Shown here piece by piece: positions 17,256-20,102 of a DNA stretch of 20,102 nt. The notes beneath the pieces are model-generated. The model was given only the letters and a program-made list of their open reading frames with translations, made no database searches and was not told where the DNA came from. Positions within the stretch are counted from its first letter, which is position 1. Each line of letters begins with the position of its first letter. The stretch comes from Chara braunii. Taxonomy: Eukaryota > Streptophyta > Charophyceae > Charales > Characeae. Location: NCBI GenBank assembly GCA_003427395.1, contig BFEA01000307.1, positions 1,103,103 to 1,123,204 of the forward strand, read 5' to 3'. The translations under genes and the position numbers were made by a program.

Positions 17256-18633
17256 TGTTACGATCCTGGCCAATGTCGAAGTATACATTCATCTGAAAGT
17301 ACAATGCCATCCAATTGAAAAAAGAAATGAATGAACTTGAGAGGAGAGAGAGGGATAGAAGAAGAAGAAGAAGAAGTGAGAAAGAAGAAGATGAAGATGT
17401 ACTCCAGCATAGACCAATGTCAAGGCTCTTCTTCCTCGCCAACCAATCCCTTCCTCTTATCTCCTCCCTCTTATTCAAACAAGAAATAACAATAATAATG
17501 TTGAATGACTGAACCAGAATCAATGTCCGAATCCCACTTCTACTGCAGGCACAACATGAGGCCCACCATAGCCATGGCCACCCTTCCTCTTCCTCTACAT
17601 TCAGGCCGAGGCTATGGTGGACTATTGAGGCTTCAGCCTCCTGTCCAAAGGACAACCCAGAGCAGCTATGCCGCTGCCCCACTTCAAGGTCATCACCATG
17701 CAGCTATGCCGCTGCCCAATCAGTCACCCTGCCCGACTCTGTCCCGAGCTTCCTTGATGCGGCAATACCCCAACGGGGGCCTTCCTGATGCAGCGCCTAG
17801 CAAGGAGATGAAGATGGTGTCTACCATAGCCAGGTAAGTGCCTCGCCACTCTCCTCCTTGGTCCCCTTCTCCCTCCTCCTCCTACCGGTAGAGCTCCACC
17901 ATAGCCGAGGTGGAAGCTCCCGGCTTCTTCCTCCCAGCAGCGCTGTAGTACCCAGCGCTACTCCAGCCAGCACTCCAGCAGCGTGTCGCCAAACTTGCAC
18001 ACTGAAGAATGAGGCTGGGCTCTCTGCCCGGCCTCTTGATATAGCGGCCTACTTGCCTCCTGGGCGGTGACTTCCAGGCCGCTCGGCCTCTCCAAGCAAC
18101 CGGTCCTTCCTCCGTTTCGGAGGGAAACATCATTGCAGACCCTGATATTACCCGTACAGGCTCTAGACTTAGACTGGTTGGACTGGTACCGGCCTAGACC
18201 TACCCTATCGCTACTGGACTCTAAAAATGCCAACTTTGTCTTTTTCTGCTCGGCCTCCAGTACCCCTTCACGCCAACTGCAGTGGGGTGCAGTATCGGCC
18301 TACCGGCCTACTTGAGTGTTTTTCCGCTACCCCAAGGGCCGCGGGGCCGCTAGCTTCGCCACTTGACTGTTTTTCCCTGCTACAACCCTCAATGCCACGG
18401 CCACAGGTAAGCACCGGCCCTACGGGCTTGCCAAACAAGCAAGTACCCTTGCGGGTCACACACACACTCGTACCGACAAGCACTCAGACAGGCACGCAGG
18501 TCACAAGCACGCACACCCAGACAGACTTAGAAAACACAGCAGAATGCGGGAATCTCAGCAAGGCATCCATTCCATAGGCAGAACTTCAGAAATCAGCAGT
18601 GTTCTCAGTCTGTGTTTTGAATGGATCATTACA
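17256..18633 (-). mobile_element. Solo LTR of the same gypsy family
   Basis: This 1378-bp copy has ends TGTTACGATCC and GGATCATTACA (inverted, 9 of 11 matching). It is flanked by GCTC (17252-17255 and 18634-18637); a 5-bp reading GCTCT overlaps the first T. It is similar to both LTRs of the neighbouring element but more diverged from them than they are from each other in the stretch compared (around 18010-18140). It keeps the 108-bp segment missing from the 5' LTR. An 18-bp direct repeat (17662-17679 and 17700-17717, GCAGCTATGCCGCTGCCC) is private to this copy. No internal region remains. Its own flanking duplication shows an independent insertion. Confidence 0.9.
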
Positions 18634-18711
18634 GCTCTAAGAATCAATTGCATACTTGCTAGTTTGCTCCGCTTCACTTCCGTCTCCGCCCTCTTTTTCA
18701 TTTGAATGCAG

Positions 18712-18809
18712 TTGACGATTGGCAGTACATTGGACACCAAGAGGTAGCTGTGCGATTGATGTTAAGCACGGATGTGGATGCTGACCTGTCATTACCTAGT
18801 CTGGTTTAG
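18712..18809 (+). other. Candidate 3'-terminal exon (weak)
   Basis: A pyrimidine-rich stretch ending TTTTTCATTTGAATGCAG (18711) could be a splice acceptor. The following frame reads DDWQYIGHQEVAVRLML and then TDVDADLSLPSLV before TAG at 18807-18809, a natural-looking protein end. U-rich sequence follows. I do not recognise the protein, and a 32-codon open stretch can occur by chance. Confidence 0.25.
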
Positions 18810-19546
18810 GGAATTTAGAGTCTGTTTTATGATTTTATCAGATGCTTAGGTGATGTTTTCTCGCTGTTCTGGCTGTTACAGTCTAGGCCCACTGCCAGTT
18901 ATGTGGCCTGTTTTGGCCTTCTGAAGTTGATTGAGGCCCACTCCTGGCCCAGCATCCAGCTTTGACTTTGCACCCGGCAAACAAATTTGATAGAACAGTG
19001 AACGCACTTCTATTTTTTTACCTTCCTCTCTTACCGTCTTCTTCCTCGTTGGGGGATAAAGCGTCGATTTCATAGAAGACACATAATTATCATTTTCGGG
19101 GGAGGAAAAAGTAGTCATGGGACTCATGGCTGTACTGGTCTTGAGTTGGTGTACTGCCACATGCTGTGCTGACTATTCACCTTCTCATCTGACTGTGTGC
19201 CTCATTTGAACACAATGTGTCCTATAAGGTTGACTTCCATTCGCCCCAGTGTCTCAAGATTCTAAACTCAGCGAGATGTTCTCGTCTCCTGTTTTTGAAT
19301 ATGGTGGCTGATAACTTCGGAAGTTCGGATACTTTAATTTGAAATGTTGTGGAGTGCTAAGACGTGTTTGGCCTCAGAGCATAGTATTGAGATCTTAAAG
19401 TAGCCATCAATTCAAGGAGTCTAGGGTGATTTTTCATAGCACGTTGATAGTGCTGTTGTCACTGCCATTGTTGGATACTACAGACATACTGTGGGCCTTG
19501 TAATTCAGGCACAAAGAAGACTGCAAGATCATGATGTAAGCCTCAC
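18810..19546. other. Apparently single-copy sequence without a supported gene
   Basis: No domain or repeat is visible. A 94-codon minus-strand frame at 18876-19160 has no recognisable motif. The base composition is more AT-rich than the transposon block to the left, as expected for intron or intergenic DNA. Confidence 0.4.
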
Positions 19547-19661
19547 CGATCGTTTTCAGTCTCCAAGTCCAGACATAGTTTTTCATGAACAGTTGGGGAG
19601 GGGCTCTGTATCTATAAGCATACTGTAGCAATGGCCTGGTGTCCACAGCATCCTGTAGCAC
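19547..19661 (-). other. Candidate internal exon (weak to moderate)
   Basis: On the minus strand a textbook acceptor (CTGATTTCTTTCTTTGCAG) is followed by an open 115-nt segment and a good donor (GATCG then GTGAGG). The frame reads VLQDAVDTRPLLQYAYRYRA and PPQLFMKNYVWTWRLKTI, which looks like real protein. I do not recognise the family. If real, it belongs to a host gene that extends beyond the clear features of this window. Confidence 0.35.
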
Positions 19662-20016
19662 CTGCAAAGAAAGAAATCAGAGGCTCATTTTTGGCATTTT
19701 ATGACTGGAATCACGGCTTCTGCTTTTCGAAATGTAAAGGATCGTGCCATTCTTATTCAGCCCATGTGTCCTTAGGACTCCTTACAGCACATTGACCCAT
19801 GCGCATTTCATTGTGACTCTTGCATAATTCAAGCCTATGGGTTGTAGCTGCAAAGAAGTCAAACGTTTGCACTTCACTTGTGCATTAAATGGCACCATTA
19901 TGGCTGTGTGAACTCTCTAACTGCTGCAGCATTTTTCTTCTGCTGCCCTGATCACCCCTTCATAACAGGCTTTTTACTTGTGTTTTGTGTCGATGGGAGC
20001 TTCCCTGAATCATCAA

Positions 20017-20020
<4 letters not shown>
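19662..20020. other. No feature seen before the terminal repeat
   Basis: AT-leaning sequence without a supported open frame. If the exon at 19547-19661 is real, this would be its upstream intron. Confidence 0.4.

Positions 20021-20102
<82 letters not shown>
20021..20102. repeat. (TC)41 microsatellite
   Basis: An uninterrupted TC run reaches the right edge of the window. Confidence 0.99.

Noticed and set aside
17242-17682. 146-codon minus-strand frame in the solo LTR, and similar frames in the other LTRs
   Set aside because: These frames run through CTT/TCC microsatellite-like tracts, are broken in the sister copies, and lie in LTR sequence.

Overview
This looks like a stretch of a large, repeat-rich eukaryotic nuclear genome, most likely from a green plant or charophyte alga. 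The evidence is a chromodomain Ty3/gypsy retrotransposon, a BED/DUF659/hAT transposase, nested solo LTRs with clean target-site duplications, GT-AG-type splice signals and dinucleotide runs at both ends. The gag style reminds me of Chara-type elements, but that is recollection, not a test. I see no bacterial-type genes, RNA genes or CRISPR array. Nearly everything recognisable is dead mobile DNA.

Left part (1-4065, all on the minus strand). After a (CA)33 run there is about 1.5 kb of broken, low-complexity coding-like sequence. It holds an 86-bp fragment of gypsy pol. Next comes a hAT-family transposase pseudogene (3823 down to 1576) with a BED zinc finger, DUF659 core and hAT C-terminal dimerisation region, broken by many frameshifts. 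A purine-rich AAG tandem repeat precedes its start codon. From 4066 to 6287 there is no confident gene, but 4950-5964 carries an unrecognised decayed coding stretch on the minus strand.

Centre (6292-17013). A single degenerate Ty3/gypsy chromovirus lies on the minus strand, flanked by a 4-bp duplication CGTG. Reading along the element: 5' LTR (17013-15830), candidate primer-binding site, structured leader, small N-terminal gag ORF, gag, protease, reverse transcriptase, RNase H, integrase, chromodomain, polypurine tract and 3' LTR (8833-6292). All domains are recognisable, but the reading frame is broken repeatedly. The RT YxDD box reads YLDH, and a 77-bp copy of the RT active-site region sits inside RNase H. 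The 3' LTR is split by a second, unrelated solo LTR (6564-7784, plus strand, 5-bp duplication CTGAA) with its own TATA box and 46-bp tandem repeats.

Right part (17014-20102). A 242-bp spacer holds a perfect 55-bp tandem duplication. A solo LTR of the same family as the gypsy element follows (17256-18633, 4-bp duplication GCTC). Then about 1.4 kb appears single-copy and contains two weak candidate exons on opposite strands, and the window ends in (TC)41.

Order of events (inference): the gypsy element inserted; the unrelated LTR element then inserted into its 3' LTR and was reduced to a solo LTR. A sister gypsy copy inserted nearby and was also reduced to a solo LTR. No intact host gene or new functional system is supported. 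The most notable signals are the internal RT-to-RNase H duplication, the shared YLDH change, and the telomere-like hairpin beside the primer-binding site.
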